Below, piece after piece: positions 17,534 through 26,950 of a stretch of 64,000 nucleotides of DNA; the first letter of the stretch is position 1, and each line of letters begins with the position of its first letter. Origin of the DNA: Niabella pedocola. GTDB lineage: Bacteria; Bacteroidota; Bacteroidia; Chitinophagales; Chitinophagaceae. The stretch is taken from positions 992,001-1,056,000 of the forward strand of contig NZ_JAJNEC010000005.1 of assembly GCF_021044425.1 (NCBI RefSeq), given 5' to 3'. The notes beneath the pieces are model-generated. The model had not been told where the DNA came from. It saw only the letters and a list, made by a program, of their open reading frames with translations, and ran no database searches. Made by a program: the position numbers and the translations under genes.

Positions 17534-19852
17534 TTACTTTACTTGTTGACCTTGAGCTTTCATGATGATAGCACCATCATCAGGATTGTTAGACGGGATA
17601 GTCTGAATTTTTAATTTCACTAACACATCGTCTGTTCTCTTGTTCACGTTCGGGATGAACTTACCGCTGAAGTAGAAACCTTCGCAAGCACGGTTCTGGT
17701 TGCTAGGCCAAGGACCATCATAGTAGCTTCCGTGAACGGGGTTGCTGCCATTTGGTGCCAGGTATCCTTTAGGACCAGTCCAGCTATACTCATAGTTACC
17801 CAGGTAAGGATAGTTCGGGTTGAACGGACCTCTTACTGTAGCGCGAGCTGTTGTACCACCATTGTAGATGCGATAGTTTACTTTCACATAACCGTTGTAC
17901 AAATAGATACCATCCCACTGATAAGTTGAAGTATTTGTAGGCTCTGCTACATCATAAGTACCATAGTTAGGATCTGCCACTGTAAAGGTTCTTGTACCGT
18001 TGTAGGCAACGAAAGGTCCAAACAGGTAAGGAGGAGGAGTCAGGTCATAAGAGCTACCATTTGCTCCATTCTCACGGCTGTAGTCATTTGCCGCACCGCT
18101 TCCGCTCTGAGAACCAGAGTTACCACCAGGAGTACCATCAACACCATGGTCATTCAGGCTGAACCAGGTATTGTACCAGTTTTGCAGGTTCAGTGTAGAA
18201 CTTCCACCAGGTTTAGGCTCTGTAGGCCCAGGGATTGGGTTACCAGCATCACGTGATGTGTAGTAAGTTCTTGCAAAAGCCGCACCGTCTACTTCAGAAG
18301 GAACGATGATCGGGTGAATGCTGCTCTGAGAAGCGCGACCACCAGTGTTAGCATACCCGCTAGGAGTACCAAACATGTAATGGAAGTCGATAGAACCAGT
18401 TGCACGTGCTGCTCTCCAGGCTGCACCCAGATTGTTATCAGCAACTTGCTCCAGATCGATCGTTTTTCTCAGTGTGTAATCTTCACCTGTTCCGGTGTTC
18501 ACCTGAGGAGCTTTTTTCCACATTGGCCAGAAATCAACCAGGTCGCCAATAGTCCAGCCGGTTTGCTGACCGCCCGGAGAACGTCCGGCTTCAGCATACT
18601 GCCAGTAGCAAAGTGGGTTGTTAGTGCTGCCTGTCGGGAAAGAAGACGCGTTCTGAGACAGACGATCGTAATCTTCCTGAGAGAATGTGTAGATATTGGT
18701 TGGGCTTACACCAACAGGAGCGATCTGAGGTGCACCTTTACCATATCTTAAACCACCACCAGTTGCTTGCTGACCAGGAAGGCCTGCAGGGTTCCAAGGA
18801 GCTGGGTTTGTAGAGAATGCGCCGGTAAGCGGGTTCGGAGGATTGTTGGTTCCACCACCCTGAGCGCCTACAGAAATACCAGCAGCAACACCGGCTGCTC
18901 TTACAGCGGCTACGAAAGCAGCGTTCTTAGGATCTTTAGTGTAGATGAACTGACGTCCAACAACGTTCTGCTGAAGCAGCAGGTTTTGCAGATCGGTAGT
19001 TCTTGTCGGGATCATATACAGTTGCTCAGGAGCAGTCAGCGCCGCGTCAATGAACATGATTTCACGACCGTTAAAAGTATACCAGTCCGGATATTCAGCA
19101 ATACGCTGCTCAACATCCACACGGTTCAACGTGTAAGAAGAGTTGATCTTGATATTTTTATCAACGATCAGGGCAGTATCATGGTAAGTGCTGATCTGAG
19201 AACCGTTGATCATCGCTTTGTCCTTCAGCGTGATATCGATGAAGAATACACGAGGAGTAGCAGTTACGCCGATAGCGATACCGTTTGCAGGCCAAGCACC
19301 ACCAGCTTTAGGTCCAAACAGTTTGGAATCTGTGGTATTGAACCAGTAGTCTCCGTTTGCACCGTTAGCTGCAGTAGGATTACCAGGACCAGCCAGGAAG
19401 TTGGTACCGTTTGCTCCAGCAGCACCTGTTGCTCCAGTTGCACCTGTTGCTCCGGTTGCGCCAGTAGCACCTGTGTTACCAGTTGCACCTGTATTACCAG
19501 TTGCACCTGTGTTACCAGTTGCACCAGTTGTACCGTTTGCTCCAGCTAAAGAAACACCAGCAGGCCAGGTTCCGTCAGCTTTTTTAGGACCATACAGTAA
19601 CTTTCCAGTTACGTCAAAATAAAAATCGTTGGTTTTTGCATTGGGTGCAGTTGTTGCAGTTGGGGCTCCGCTACCACTGTAGATCATTGTTCCATCAGCA
19701 CCTTTGGCACCGGCAGTACCGGCAGCACCAGCAGGGCCGGCAGGACCAGCAGGACCAGCAGGGCCCGCAGGACCGGTGTCTCCTTTCTTACAGGAATCCA
19801 AACCTGTAAGCAGGGAGGCTAGAACTAGGACGGATAAGAATGTACGTCTCAT
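17534..19852 (-). CDS. Collagen-like repeat lipoprotein
   Basis: This 772-residue protein starts with a lipoprotein signal (lipobox LTGLDSCKK, Cys about residue 21), directly followed by Gly-X-Y collagen repeats (GPAGPAGPAGPAG...). A short module ends in NDFYFDVTGKLLYGPK. A second triple-helix block follows (GATGNTGATGNTGATG...) and then a similar module (GDYWFNTTDSKLFGPK). The remaining ~570 residues form a large non-repeating domain rich in Gly, Asn, Tyr and Pro that I cannot assign to a family. The layout suggests a trimeric, surface-anchored stalk with a C-terminal head. Codons differ from neighbours (GGT, CGT, AGA and GTA favoured over the CGG/CCG-rich local style), which suggests high expression. 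An orphan LytTR regulator lies 172 bases upstream. Confidence 0.85.
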   Translation of the reverse strand: MRRTFLSVLVLASLLTGLDSCKKGDTGPAGPAGPAGPAGPAGAAGTAGAKGADGTMIYSGSGAPTATTAPNAKTNDFYFDVTGKLLYGPKKADGTWPAGVSLAGANGTTGATGNTGATGNTGATGNTGATGATGATGATGATGAAGANGTNFLAGPGNPTAANGANGDYWFNTTDSKLFGPKAGGAWPANGIAIGVTATPRVFFIDITLKDKAMINGSQISTYHDTALIVDKNIKINSSYTLNRVDVEQRIAEYPDWYTFNGREIMFIDAALTAPEQLYMIPTRTTDLQNLLLQQNVVGRQFIYTKDPKNAAFVAAVRAAGVAAGISVGAQGGGTNNPPNPLTGAFSTNPAPWNPAGLPGQQATGGGLRYGKGAPQIAPVGVSPTNIYTFSQEDYDRLSQNASSFPTGSTNNPLCYWQYAEAGRSPGGQQTGWTIGDLVDFWPMWKKAPQVNTGTGEDYTLRKTIDLEQVADNNLGAAWRAARATGSIDFHYMFGTPSGYANTGGRASQSSIHPIIVPSEVDGAAFARTYYTSRDAGNPIPGPTEPKPGGSSTLNLQNWYNTWFSLNDHGVDGTPGGNSGSQSGSGAANDYSRENGANGSSYDLTPPPYLFGPFVAYNGTRTFTVADPNYGTYDVAEPTNTSTYQWDGIYLYNGYVKVNYRIYNGGTTARATVRGPFNPNYPYLGNYEYSWTGPKGYLAPNGSNPVHGSYYDGPWPSNQNRACEGFYFSGKFIPNVNKRTDDVLVKLKIQTIPSNNPDDGAIIMKAQGQQVK
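19406..19546 (-). repeat. Second collagen Gly-X-Y repeat block
   Basis: Tandem 9- and 18-base units encode GAT/GNT triplets. The near-identical DNA units make the number of triplets prone to slippage. Confidence 0.85.
19692..19783 (-). repeat. First collagen Gly-X-Y repeat block
   Basis: Tandem nine-base-like units encode GPA, GAA, GTA and GAK triplets immediately after the lipidated cysteine region. Confidence 0.8.
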
Positions 19853-20024
19853 AAAAGTTTAATTTAATTTTATTTACTAGTTAATGATTAAATAATGCCT
19901 ACTCTAGAAACTGCTTTTCGGCTTACGCAGGGTTGATTTTTTTATTATGCCACAAGAATACGATGTTCTGTATTTACTTTTACTAACAAAGGACATAAAG
20001 TGATTTTTAAAGGACGAAACGACA

Positions 20025-20798
20025 TCAAAAAACAATACGTCCTTCATTTTTACGGTTACTGGAGACGATTTTATATAAGCGGCTCATGCCAATTTTGCTA
20101 AGCGATTTGTTAATTTCATTTCCGTTGGTCAATTTTAACTTACACTCTTTATTAAATACATCACTATCAAGGTATACAATTTTTGAAATGTTAATGATGG
20201 TGCTTTTATCGATCCGGACCAGCTCCTTTAAATGAATGCGCTGGTCGATAAACGTGATGTTTTCATTCACCGTTTTCTGACTGCCATCCTTAAAAGTGAT
20301 CTCGCAAATGTTGCGGTTGGATTCCACAAAAAGGATATCGCGCTGGTTCACATATAGCAGCGAGCGGTTTGCCTTTAGCGTGATAAAATGGTCTTCGATT
20401 ATATCCCTAGCCTCTTCCTGAAGCAACCCGATTACCCGGCTGATCGATTTCCGTAGATCATTGGAATTGATCGGCTTCATGATCAGCGAAGTAACACCTA
20501 TATCAATGATATTCTGCAGCTGGTTTAATTGGTTGGATGAGGCCACAACAATGATCTTAACCCTGAAAACCTTTTGGTTAATAAGGCTTTCAATGATTTC
20601 AAATTCTTTGTTTTTCAATAGCTTAAGGTCAAATATCAGGATATCGGGCCGGTGCATAAAAATAGCGCCAATGGCTTGTTCCATAGTGGAGCAGTAATCC
20701 AGGAATTGCAATTGGCTATCGGTTACGCTTTCTATTTTAAACTTCAGCAAATTCCATGATACCTTGTCCTCATCAACAATCTGAATTTTAAAACTCAT
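20025..20798 (-). CDS. LytTR-family response regulator (orphan)
   Basis: This 257-residue protein has an N-terminal receiver and a C-terminal LytTR DNA-binding domain. In the receiver the acidic pair is in IVDEDK (one acidic residue shifted from the usual DDE), the phosphoacceptor is Asp57 in DILIFDLKLL, the Thr/Ser position is in VVASSN and the lysine is in MKPI. The LytTR half has ILFVESNRNICEITFKDG, the positions VRIDKSTIINISKIV, and KLTNGNEINKSLSKIG. No histidine kinase is adjacent. The nearest co-directional downstream gene is the collagen-like lipoprotein, a plausible target by position only. Confidence 0.88.
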   Translation of the reverse strand: MSFKIQIVDEDKVSWNLLKFKIESVTDSQLQFLDYCSTMEQAIGAIFMHRPDILIFDLKLLKNKEFEIIESLINQKVFRVKIIVVASSNQLNQLQNIIDIGVTSLIMKPINSNDLRKSISRVIGLLQEEARDIIEDHFITLKANRSLLYVNQRDILFVESNRNICEITFKDGSQKTVNENITFIDQRIHLKELVRIDKSTIINISKIVYLDSDVFNKECKLKLTNGNEINKSLSKIGMSRLYKIVSSNRKNEGRIVF

Positions 20799-21101
20799 AG
20801 ATAAGTACAGCTTGTTTAATTTTTTGGTTTTTCGCAGTTATGTTTTACAAATGACACGTCAAATCCCCTAGCCTCCCATACCGAAAAAAACGTATTGGTA
20901 GGTGCAATATATATTAACTTTTAAAAAAATATTAACTTTTTTTCATTATTTTTTTCCACATTATGTCCCAATACATTGATATTCAACAAAATGAGAAATT
21001 GTTTAATAAAAAAATAATTTTGGAAACATGGTTTCCACTGCCGCCGCAAAAGCAAACGGTTATTTGTTCCTTACAGGCCGGGGAACAATAAAAGCAGTCT
21101 C
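20799..21101. other. AT-rich intergenic region
   Basis: These 303 bases upstream of the LytTR gene contain a short direct repeat (atattaactttt, about 20910-20942) and a T-rich stretch. No gene or confident promoter is seen. Confidence 0.6.
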
Positions 21102-22913
21102 TTAAGAAGGAACAGTGTCGTAAGCTTCCTTCTTACGTTCCCCGATCTGCTGCCGCCACATGGCATAGTAAAGTCCCTTTTGCTGCAGCAGCGCGGCATG
21201 ATCGCCGGTTTCAACAACCTCTCCTTTTTCCAACACGTAAATCCTGTCAGCATGCAGTATGGTACTCAACCGGTGAGCGATCAATACCGTGATCTGATTT
21301 TTCTTTGAAGACACCAGCTTGATCGTTTTGGTAATTTCCTCCTCGGTAATCGAATCCAGAGCAGAAGTGGCCTCATCAAAAATCAACAGATGCGGATGCC
21401 GCAACAATGCCCGGGCAATAGCAATACGCTGCTTTTCCCCGCCGCTTAGTTTCAATCCGCCTTCACCGATAACGGTATCCAGTCCCTTCTCCGCACGCGC
21501 CAGTAAACCGGTACAGCTGGCCTTTTCAAGTGCGTCCTGCAGATCGCCGTCGGTGGCCCCGGGATTTACAAACAACAGGTTCTCCTTAATGGTGCCGGCA
21601 AACAGCTGTGTGTCCTGCGTTACAAAACCGATCTGTACCCGCAGTTGATCAAAGTCGATTGCGTCTCCATCAACACCGTCATAATAAATTGTTCCCTTTG
21701 CCGGGCGGTAAAGCCCTACAAGCAATTTAACCAGGGTACTTTTGCCGGAACCGCTGGGCCCTACAAACGCAATCGTTTCTCCTTTTTTTACCGTAAAGGA
21801 AATATCGTTCAGCGCATTAAAATGTGCCGTCTGATGACGGAAAACGATATTGCGGAACTCCAGCAATTCAATCATCCCGATCTGCCGTGGATTTGCCGGG
21901 CGCGGCTCTGCTTTCCGCTGCATGAGCTTATGGAAATTATTCAGCGAAGCCTCGGCTTCACGATAGGAAATGATGATGTTCCCGATCTCCTGCATGGGAC
22001 CAAAAATAAAGAACCCATAAAACGAAAGGGAAAGGTACTGACCGGGCGAAATGGCATCCTTAAAGATCAGCCATAACAAAGTGAAAGCGATCACCTGTTG
22101 CAAGAAGTTCACCATGGTACCCTGGATAAAACTGAGTGCACGGATGCTTTTTACCTTCTTAAGCTCCAGCCCCAGGATCTTAAACGTATTGTTATTGAGC
22201 CGCTGCACCTCCTGCTCCGTAAGCCCCAGGCTCTTCACAATTTCAATATTGCGCAGACTTTCGGTGGTGGTACCGGCCAGCGCTGTTGTTTCCTTTACAA
22301 TATTTTTTTGAATGACCTTGATGCGCCTGCTGAGCAGGCTGGTAACAAAGGCGATGGCAAAAATACCTACTGCATATACCGGCATGATGGACCAGTGCAG
22401 CTGGAAGGCATAAACCGACACAAAGACAATACTGACAATAATGACAAAAAACACATTAATAAAACTGGTAATGAATTTTTCGGTATCTGTTCGCACTTTG
22501 GTAAGGATGGAAAGGGTTTCGCCGCTTCGCTGGTCCTCAAAATCCTGGTAAGGCAAGCGCATGGAATGCTTCAGCCCGTCGGTAAAAATGGTGGCGCCAA
22601 ATTTTTGAATCACCACATTTACAAAATAATCCTGGAAGGCCTTGGCGATGCGGCTTACCATTGCAGTACCAATAAGCAACATTAAAAAGAACAGCAGCCC
22701 ATGATATCCGTTTCCGCCAAAGAGGTATTCGTGCTCCGACCGCGGTGCGGTTTTGGCATGATCAAAATGATGCGGGTGGGTAGCAAAAAGATCCAGCAGT
22801 TTTCCGCTGATCAGCGGCGCAAAAAGTGAAAATATCTGGTTTATGGCTGCCAGGAACAAAGCCAGCACCACCAACCAGCGATAAGGTTTGATATATCGGA
22901 GAAGGATACGCAT
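21102..22913 (-). CDS. ABC transporter, fused membrane and ATPase domains
   Basis: This 603-residue half-transporter has six membrane helices (residues 12-325) and an ATPase domain (345-585). Walker A is GPSGSGKST at 385-393, followed by a Q-loop (VTQDTQLFAG), the signature LSGGEKQRIAIARALL, Walker B LLIFDEATSALD and the H-loop IAHRLS. This is the MsbA/MdlB-type exporter family and should work as a homodimer or with a paralogue. No peptidase domain is fused. Substrate is not readable; lipid, peptide or drug export are all possible. It is a single gene with intergenic gaps of about 300 bases on both sides. Confidence 0.92.
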   Translation of the reverse strand: MRILLRYIKPYRWLVVLALFLAAINQIFSLFAPLISGKLLDLFATHPHHFDHAKTAPRSEHEYLFGGNGYHGLLFFLMLLIGTAMVSRIAKAFQDYFVNVVIQKFGATIFTDGLKHSMRLPYQDFEDQRSGETLSILTKVRTDTEKFITSFINVFFVIIVSIVFVSVYAFQLHWSIMPVYAVGIFAIAFVTSLLSRRIKVIQKNIVKETTALAGTTTESLRNIEIVKSLGLTEQEVQRLNNNTFKILGLELKKVKSIRALSFIQGTMVNFLQQVIAFTLLWLIFKDAISPGQYLSLSFYGFFIFGPMQEIGNIIISYREAEASLNNFHKLMQRKAEPRPANPRQIGMIELLEFRNIVFRHQTAHFNALNDISFTVKKGETIAFVGPSGSGKSTLVKLLVGLYRPAKGTIYYDGVDGDAIDFDQLRVQIGFVTQDTQLFAGTIKENLLFVNPGATDGDLQDALEKASCTGLLARAEKGLDTVIGEGGLKLSGGEKQRIAIARALLRHPHLLIFDEATSALDSITEEEITKTIKLVSSKKNQITVLIAHRLSTILHADRIYVLEKGEVVETGDHAALLQQKGLYYAMWRQQIGERKKEAYDTVPS

Positions 22914-23240
22914 ACAATTACGGTATATTTTTTAAAACGACCTCAAAGTATAAATTTCCTGTCTATCAGGAAATTTTTTATTTACACAAACAATAAAAAC
23001 CGCCAATGGTTGGACGCTCAGCATTTTGTTATAAAAAGTAATTTCCCGGATCGCCACGCAAAACTGCTTCTTTTATGACACCTCCGGGGTAACACAATTT
23101 CTTCTTCCCACATAAAAAACAGATCAATTTATTACAGAGAGCTTATTTTTGGTCCCCCGTGATACCGACCGGGTCTTAAAAATTTGAGGCTGCAAAAAGT
23201 TCACGATCAACCGCGGTTTCGATAACGTTGTATAATTAAA
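22914..23240. other. Intergenic region, nothing recognised
   Basis: These 327 bases lie between the divergent ABC exporter and glycosyltransferase genes. Both promoters should lie here, but no clean TAnnTTTG pair, hairpin or reading frame stands out. Confidence 0.5.
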
Positions 23241-24041
23241 ATGACTTCAGCTAAAGAGCACACATTTGTAGTACCGGCATACAGGGATTCGCCGCATTTG
23301 GAGCGCTGTATCCAAAGCCTGTTGGAGCAAACCGTTCCGACCCAAATCCTGATCGCGACCTCCACCCCTTCCGATTATTTAAAAAACATGGCGGACCGGT
23401 ACCGGATCCCCTATTTCGTTTCGGATGCGGCCAGTTCCATTGCGGGTGACTGGAATTTTGCGATGGAGCAGGCCACCACGCGGTATATTACCATCGCCCA
23501 CCAGGACGACATTTACAACCCGGATTTTACAAAGGAAGTACTAATAAAACTGGAACAGTTCCAAAACAAAAAGCCCCTGATGGTGTTTACGAATTACGGG
23601 GACCTGGTAAACGGCAGGGAGCGCAAACGTTCGCTGAATGCTTTTGTAAAAGACGCCCTGCTTTTTCCGTTTCATCTTAAACGTACGATTCAAAGCAAAT
23701 TCATTAAAAAGGCGGTGCTGTCCCTCGGTAATTCTATTTGCTGTCCCTCGGTAACCCTCGACCGGGAGCACATTGGCGGCATGCAGTTCTCGCCGGCATA
23801 TACCTGTGTTTTAGACTGGGTGGCCTGGCTGACGCTGGCCAAACAGGAAGGCGCGTTTATCTTTATTAATAAAAAACTAGTACAGCACCGGATCCATATC
23901 GATTCGGAAACCACTAACCAGATCAAAATAGGAAAGCGCCAGCAGGAGGAACAGGCGGTATTACAATCCGTTTGGGGCCGCACATTGGGGCGGTTTATTT
24001 CCAGGCTTTACAGCAAGGGGCTTACCGATAACGAGGTTTAA
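23241..24041 (+). CDS. Family 2 glycosyltransferase
   Basis: This 266-residue GT-A enzyme has the family 2 start (TFVVPAYRDSPHLERCIQSLLEQ), the acceptor-side motif IAGDWNFAMEQA, and HQDD at residues 87-90 in place of DxD for metal and sugar-nucleotide binding. A tail with VLDWVAWLTLAKQEG and HRIHIDSET follows. There is no membrane segment, so it is likely cytosolic and acts on a lipid-linked or membrane-adjacent glycan. It ends four bases before the convergent TMTC-like gene. Together with the second GT2 it forms a small glycan-assembly neighbourhood. Confidence 0.88.
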   Translation: MTSAKEHTFVVPAYRDSPHLERCIQSLLEQTVPTQILIATSTPSDYLKNMADRYRIPYFVSDAASSIAGDWNFAMEQATTRYITIAHQDDIYNPDFTKEVLIKLEQFQNKKPLMVFTNYGDLVNGRERKRSLNAFVKDALLFPFHLKRTIQSKFIKKAVLSLGNSICCPSVTLDREHIGGMQFSPAYTCVLDWVAWLTLAKQEGAFIFINKKLVQHRIHIDSETTNQIKIGKRQQEEQAVLQSVWGRTLGRFISRLYSKGLTDNEV

Positions 24042-24045
24042 GCGC

Positions 24046-26085
24046 CTACAGCTTTTGCTCAATTGCCCATCTTAAATTAGCCGGTGCATTCGGATGCTGC
24101 GGGTCCAACTGCAACGCTTTTTGACAGGCTTCCCGCGCCTTATCCCATTCCTTCAGCATATTGTAAGCCGCACAGATATTGTTGTATGCATCGGCATTGT
24201 TCGGATCCAGCGCCAGTACCTGCTTGCAGGTATTGATACAGTCTTCATACTTCCCGTTATTATACTGTTCAAGGCTGATGTTGATGTAATTCAATACAGA
24301 AACGGCATTCGCAACATCTTTCGCAAGCGGGGCCAGCGCTTTCCGCTGCTGGGCGGCCTGCAGGTATTGCAGTGCTTTAGGGTCCCCAGGGTTCAACTGG
24401 AGTGCTGCACTAGCTGTTTGTTTTAATGTATCCCAACTGTTTAAACCCTGCAATGCTCCCATCAGTACCTCGTAAGCCATATATGACCGGTTATTGATCG
24501 CCAAGGCCTTTTCCGCCATATTTTTAGCATCCTCAAACCGGTTCTGCTCCAGGAAATAACGGGCAAAATAGCTGTAGCCGGCATCGTCTCCCGGTGCCAG
24601 TCTCAACGCCATTGAAAAATTTCCAATCGCTTTACTATGCTCCTTCAAACCACCATAGGCAATGCCCAGGTTGATGTATACCGTGCTATATCCAGGGTTA
24701 AGATCCCGCGCCTTGGTAAAGATCTTAACCGCTTGTTTGTAATCGCCTTTCGACATCTGCGTAAGCCCATAGTTCATCCATCCCCTTCCATTATCGGGGC
24801 TCTTTTCGGTTACATCTTTCCATAGCGTTTCTTCAGTATCCCAAACCTGGTTACGCTTATACACCCCAAATGCGTTGGCCGCGATAATTAAAAACGCACC
24901 GGCGATCAGGTACCGGTAATGCTGCTTCATGGTAAAAAAAGATTCCCGCTTAATGATCAGAAGTCCCAGGGCTGTTACCACGCTTAAACTGAGACCTGCA
25001 AAGGCAAAATACATCCGGTGGTCGTTCATTACCTCTGCGAACGGCACCAGGGAAGTGGGTAGTAAAGAAGCAGCAAACCAGATCAGTCCAAAGGCAATGG
25101 GCCGGGTTGCACGCTGCCGGGAAGTTTTGAAAATGGTAATGATCAACGCAATGACAAATACGACGCCTACTATAATGCGCCAATCGAGGGGATTGGAGAT
25201 TACGCCCAGATCCGTATCAGCACTCAGGTCGAACGGCAAAAAGAACGAGCGGAAATAATGGAACCAAACGTAGGTCTGCGTAAGCCAGCTATAGCCCAGC
25301 GGGTTCGACATTCCATGCGAAGCTGAAGCCTGCGACATCCGGGAGAGTGTATAGAGCTGGGTGCCCGCCACCGCCACCGCCAGCGGCAACAGGGACCAGA
25401 TGCTACCCAACACCTTTTTAATGTTGGAACGTCTGAAAACCGCATACAATGACAATTCCTTTTCAAAAAGCAGCACATAGAAGAACAACAGGATCGGCAG
25501 TACCGGAACCGTTTCTTTGGCAAAGACCCCGATCACGGCTAACAGAATATACAATCCATATTTTCTTTTTTGAGGGTAGGCTACATACATTAAAAAAGAG
25601 GCTACAATAAAGAACGTCGATTGTACATCCGATCTCGAAATGATATAATTCACCGTTTCAGCAGCCACCGTATGCAGGCCAAACCATCCGGCCCCCATCA
25701 GCGCAATAAATGGCACCCACCTATGGGTACTGACCTTGCCGATCAATTGCCGGTACATAAAAAACAACATAATACAGAGGCCAATATGCCAAAGAAAGGT
25801 AGAAAGCTGAAACACAAACGGATGCAACCCTCCTGCCAGCCAGTAATCAATCGCCAACGAGGTTGTTACCAATGGGCGAAGTCCCCGGTGATTAGTGCTG
25901 GCGCTGAACATATCCGCATTGGTAAAAAACTCCGGAATATTGCTGAGCTTGCGGATGGCCACGTTTTCCTGGATGGTATGACTGTCATCAAAATGAAAAC
26001 CATTGTCGAAATGGTTGGCATAAGCCAGTATTAACAGGATCAGCAATACCAGACCGGCGATAATCAAACTTTTATGTTGCTTCAT
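24046..26085 (-). CDS. Multi-spanning membrane protein with TPR tail (TMTC-like)
   Basis: This 679-residue protein has about ten membrane helices in residues 1-420 and then TPR repeats. The first luminal loop has FHFDDSHTIQENVAI, including the Asp-Asp pair that GT-C glycosyltransferases and the eukaryotic TMTC O-mannosyltransferases carry at this place. The TPR region starts near residue 440 (GRGWMNYGLTQMSKGDYKQA) and has about six to seven units, ending NICAAYNMLKEWDKAREACQ. This membrane-plus-TPR design suggests a lipid-phosphosugar-dependent transferase acting outside the cytoplasmic membrane. The neighbouring DPM1-like GT2 could make its donor. Activity is inferred. Confidence 0.75.
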   Translation of the reverse strand: MKQHKSLIIAGLVLLILLILAYANHFDNGFHFDDSHTIQENVAIRKLSNIPEFFTNADMFSASTNHRGLRPLVTTSLAIDYWLAGGLHPFVFQLSTFLWHIGLCIMLFFMYRQLIGKVSTHRWVPFIALMGAGWFGLHTVAAETVNYIISRSDVQSTFFIVASFLMYVAYPQKRKYGLYILLAVIGVFAKETVPVLPILLFFYVLLFEKELSLYAVFRRSNIKKVLGSIWSLLPLAVAVAGTQLYTLSRMSQASASHGMSNPLGYSWLTQTYVWFHYFRSFFLPFDLSADTDLGVISNPLDWRIIVGVVFVIALIITIFKTSRQRATRPIAFGLIWFAASLLPTSLVPFAEVMNDHRMYFAFAGLSLSVVTALGLLIIKRESFFTMKQHYRYLIAGAFLIIAANAFGVYKRNQVWDTEETLWKDVTEKSPDNGRGWMNYGLTQMSKGDYKQAVKIFTKARDLNPGYSTVYINLGIAYGGLKEHSKAIGNFSMALRLAPGDDAGYSYFARYFLEQNRFEDAKNMAEKALAINNRSYMAYEVLMGALQGLNSWDTLKQTASAALQLNPGDPKALQYLQAAQQRKALAPLAKDVANAVSVLNYINISLEQYNNGKYEDCINTCKQVLALDPNNADAYNNICAAYNMLKEWDKAREACQKALQLDPQHPNAPANLRWAIEQKL

Positions 26086-26228
26086 TTTAAACGGATCTCC
26101 AATTATTTTGGTGTAGTCATCTTTTTTTTCCTGCTTTTGTGCGTTACCCGCACCGGATTCAATGATTGACAGACTGAAATTAATGGCGGCAAAATTAACC
26201 CAAACGGCACAATCTTGTACAGATCGCC

Positions 26229-26236
26229 TAATTTTG
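26229..26236 (+). promoter_or_regulatory. Probable -7 box for the GT2/DUF2304 pair
   Basis: TAATTTTG fits TAnnTTTG, 24 bases before the ATG at 26261. Confidence 0.45.
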
Positions 26237-26260
26237 TATATAAAATAAAACTAATCGCGG

Positions 26261-26950
26261 ATGTCTTTAAACAATTCCATATGCGTGGTGATTCCTACAT
26301 TTAATGAAGCGGGAGTCATCAGGGAAACGCTCAGCAGCCTGTTTGCATATGGATACACCATTGTACTCGTGGATGACGGATCATCTGACAATACCCGGGA
26401 GATTGTAAAAGACCTTCCCATCTACTATCTTCGTCATGCAGTAAACCTGGGTCAGGGCGCCGCCATTCAAACGGGGTTAAACTTTGCAAGAACCCTTACA
26501 CAGTGTAATTATTTTGTAACCTTTGATGCAGACGGGCAGCACCCGGCGGAAAAAATCGGGCCCATGACCGAATTCCTGATTGCCGGAAACCTGGATGTTG
26601 TACTGGGATCGCGGTTCCTGGGAACCAAGGCACTCAACATGACCAAAACCCGGAGCTTCCTTTTAAAAATAGCCCGGGTTGTTAATTACTTTTTTTCCGG
26701 ACTTTTTCTTACCGATGCACACAACGGGTTCCGCGTAATGAACCGGAAGGCGGCTTACGCCATTCATCTCAATGAAAATGGAATGGCGCACGCCACAGAA
26801 ATCCTGATACAGATCAAAACGCATAAACTGAGCTATGCTGAATTTCCGGTAGTAATCACCTATACCAGTTATTCGCTTCAAAAAGGGCAACAAAGCCTGG
26901 ACAGTGTTAAAGTCCTGCGGCAGATATTGATCAATAAATTCTTTAAATAA
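26261..26950 (+). CDS. Dolichyl-phosphate-mannose-synthase-like family 2 glycosyltransferase
   Basis: This 229-residue enzyme has VVIPTFNEAG at the start, VDDGSSDNT (residues 37-45), NLGQGAAIQTG, and the metal motif FDADGQH (88-94). These are hallmarks of the DPM1/polyprenyl-phosphate glycosyltransferase group. The conserved FRVMNRKAA follows a short hydrophobic stretch (VVNYFFSGLFL). The likely product is a polyprenyl-phosphate sugar. It overlaps the next gene by one base (TAATG), as expected for coupled translation with the DUF2304 membrane protein. It could feed the TMTC-like protein encoded divergently. Confidence 0.9.
   Translation: MSLNNSICVVIPTFNEAGVIRETLSSLFAYGYTIVLVDDGSSDNTREIVKDLPIYYLRHAVNLGQGAAIQTGLNFARTLTQCNYFVTFDADGQHPAEKIGPMTEFLIAGNLDVVLGSRFLGTKALNMTKTRSFLLKIARVVNYFFSGLFLTDAHNGFRVMNRKAAYAIHLNENGMAHATEILIQIKTHKLSYAEFPVVITYTSYSLQKGQQSLDSVKVLRQILINKFFK

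Noticed and set aside
18767..19549. 260-codon plus-strand frame opposite the collagen-like gene
   Set aside because: It is a Ser/Cys/Thr-rich shadow of the Gly-X-Y coding strand.
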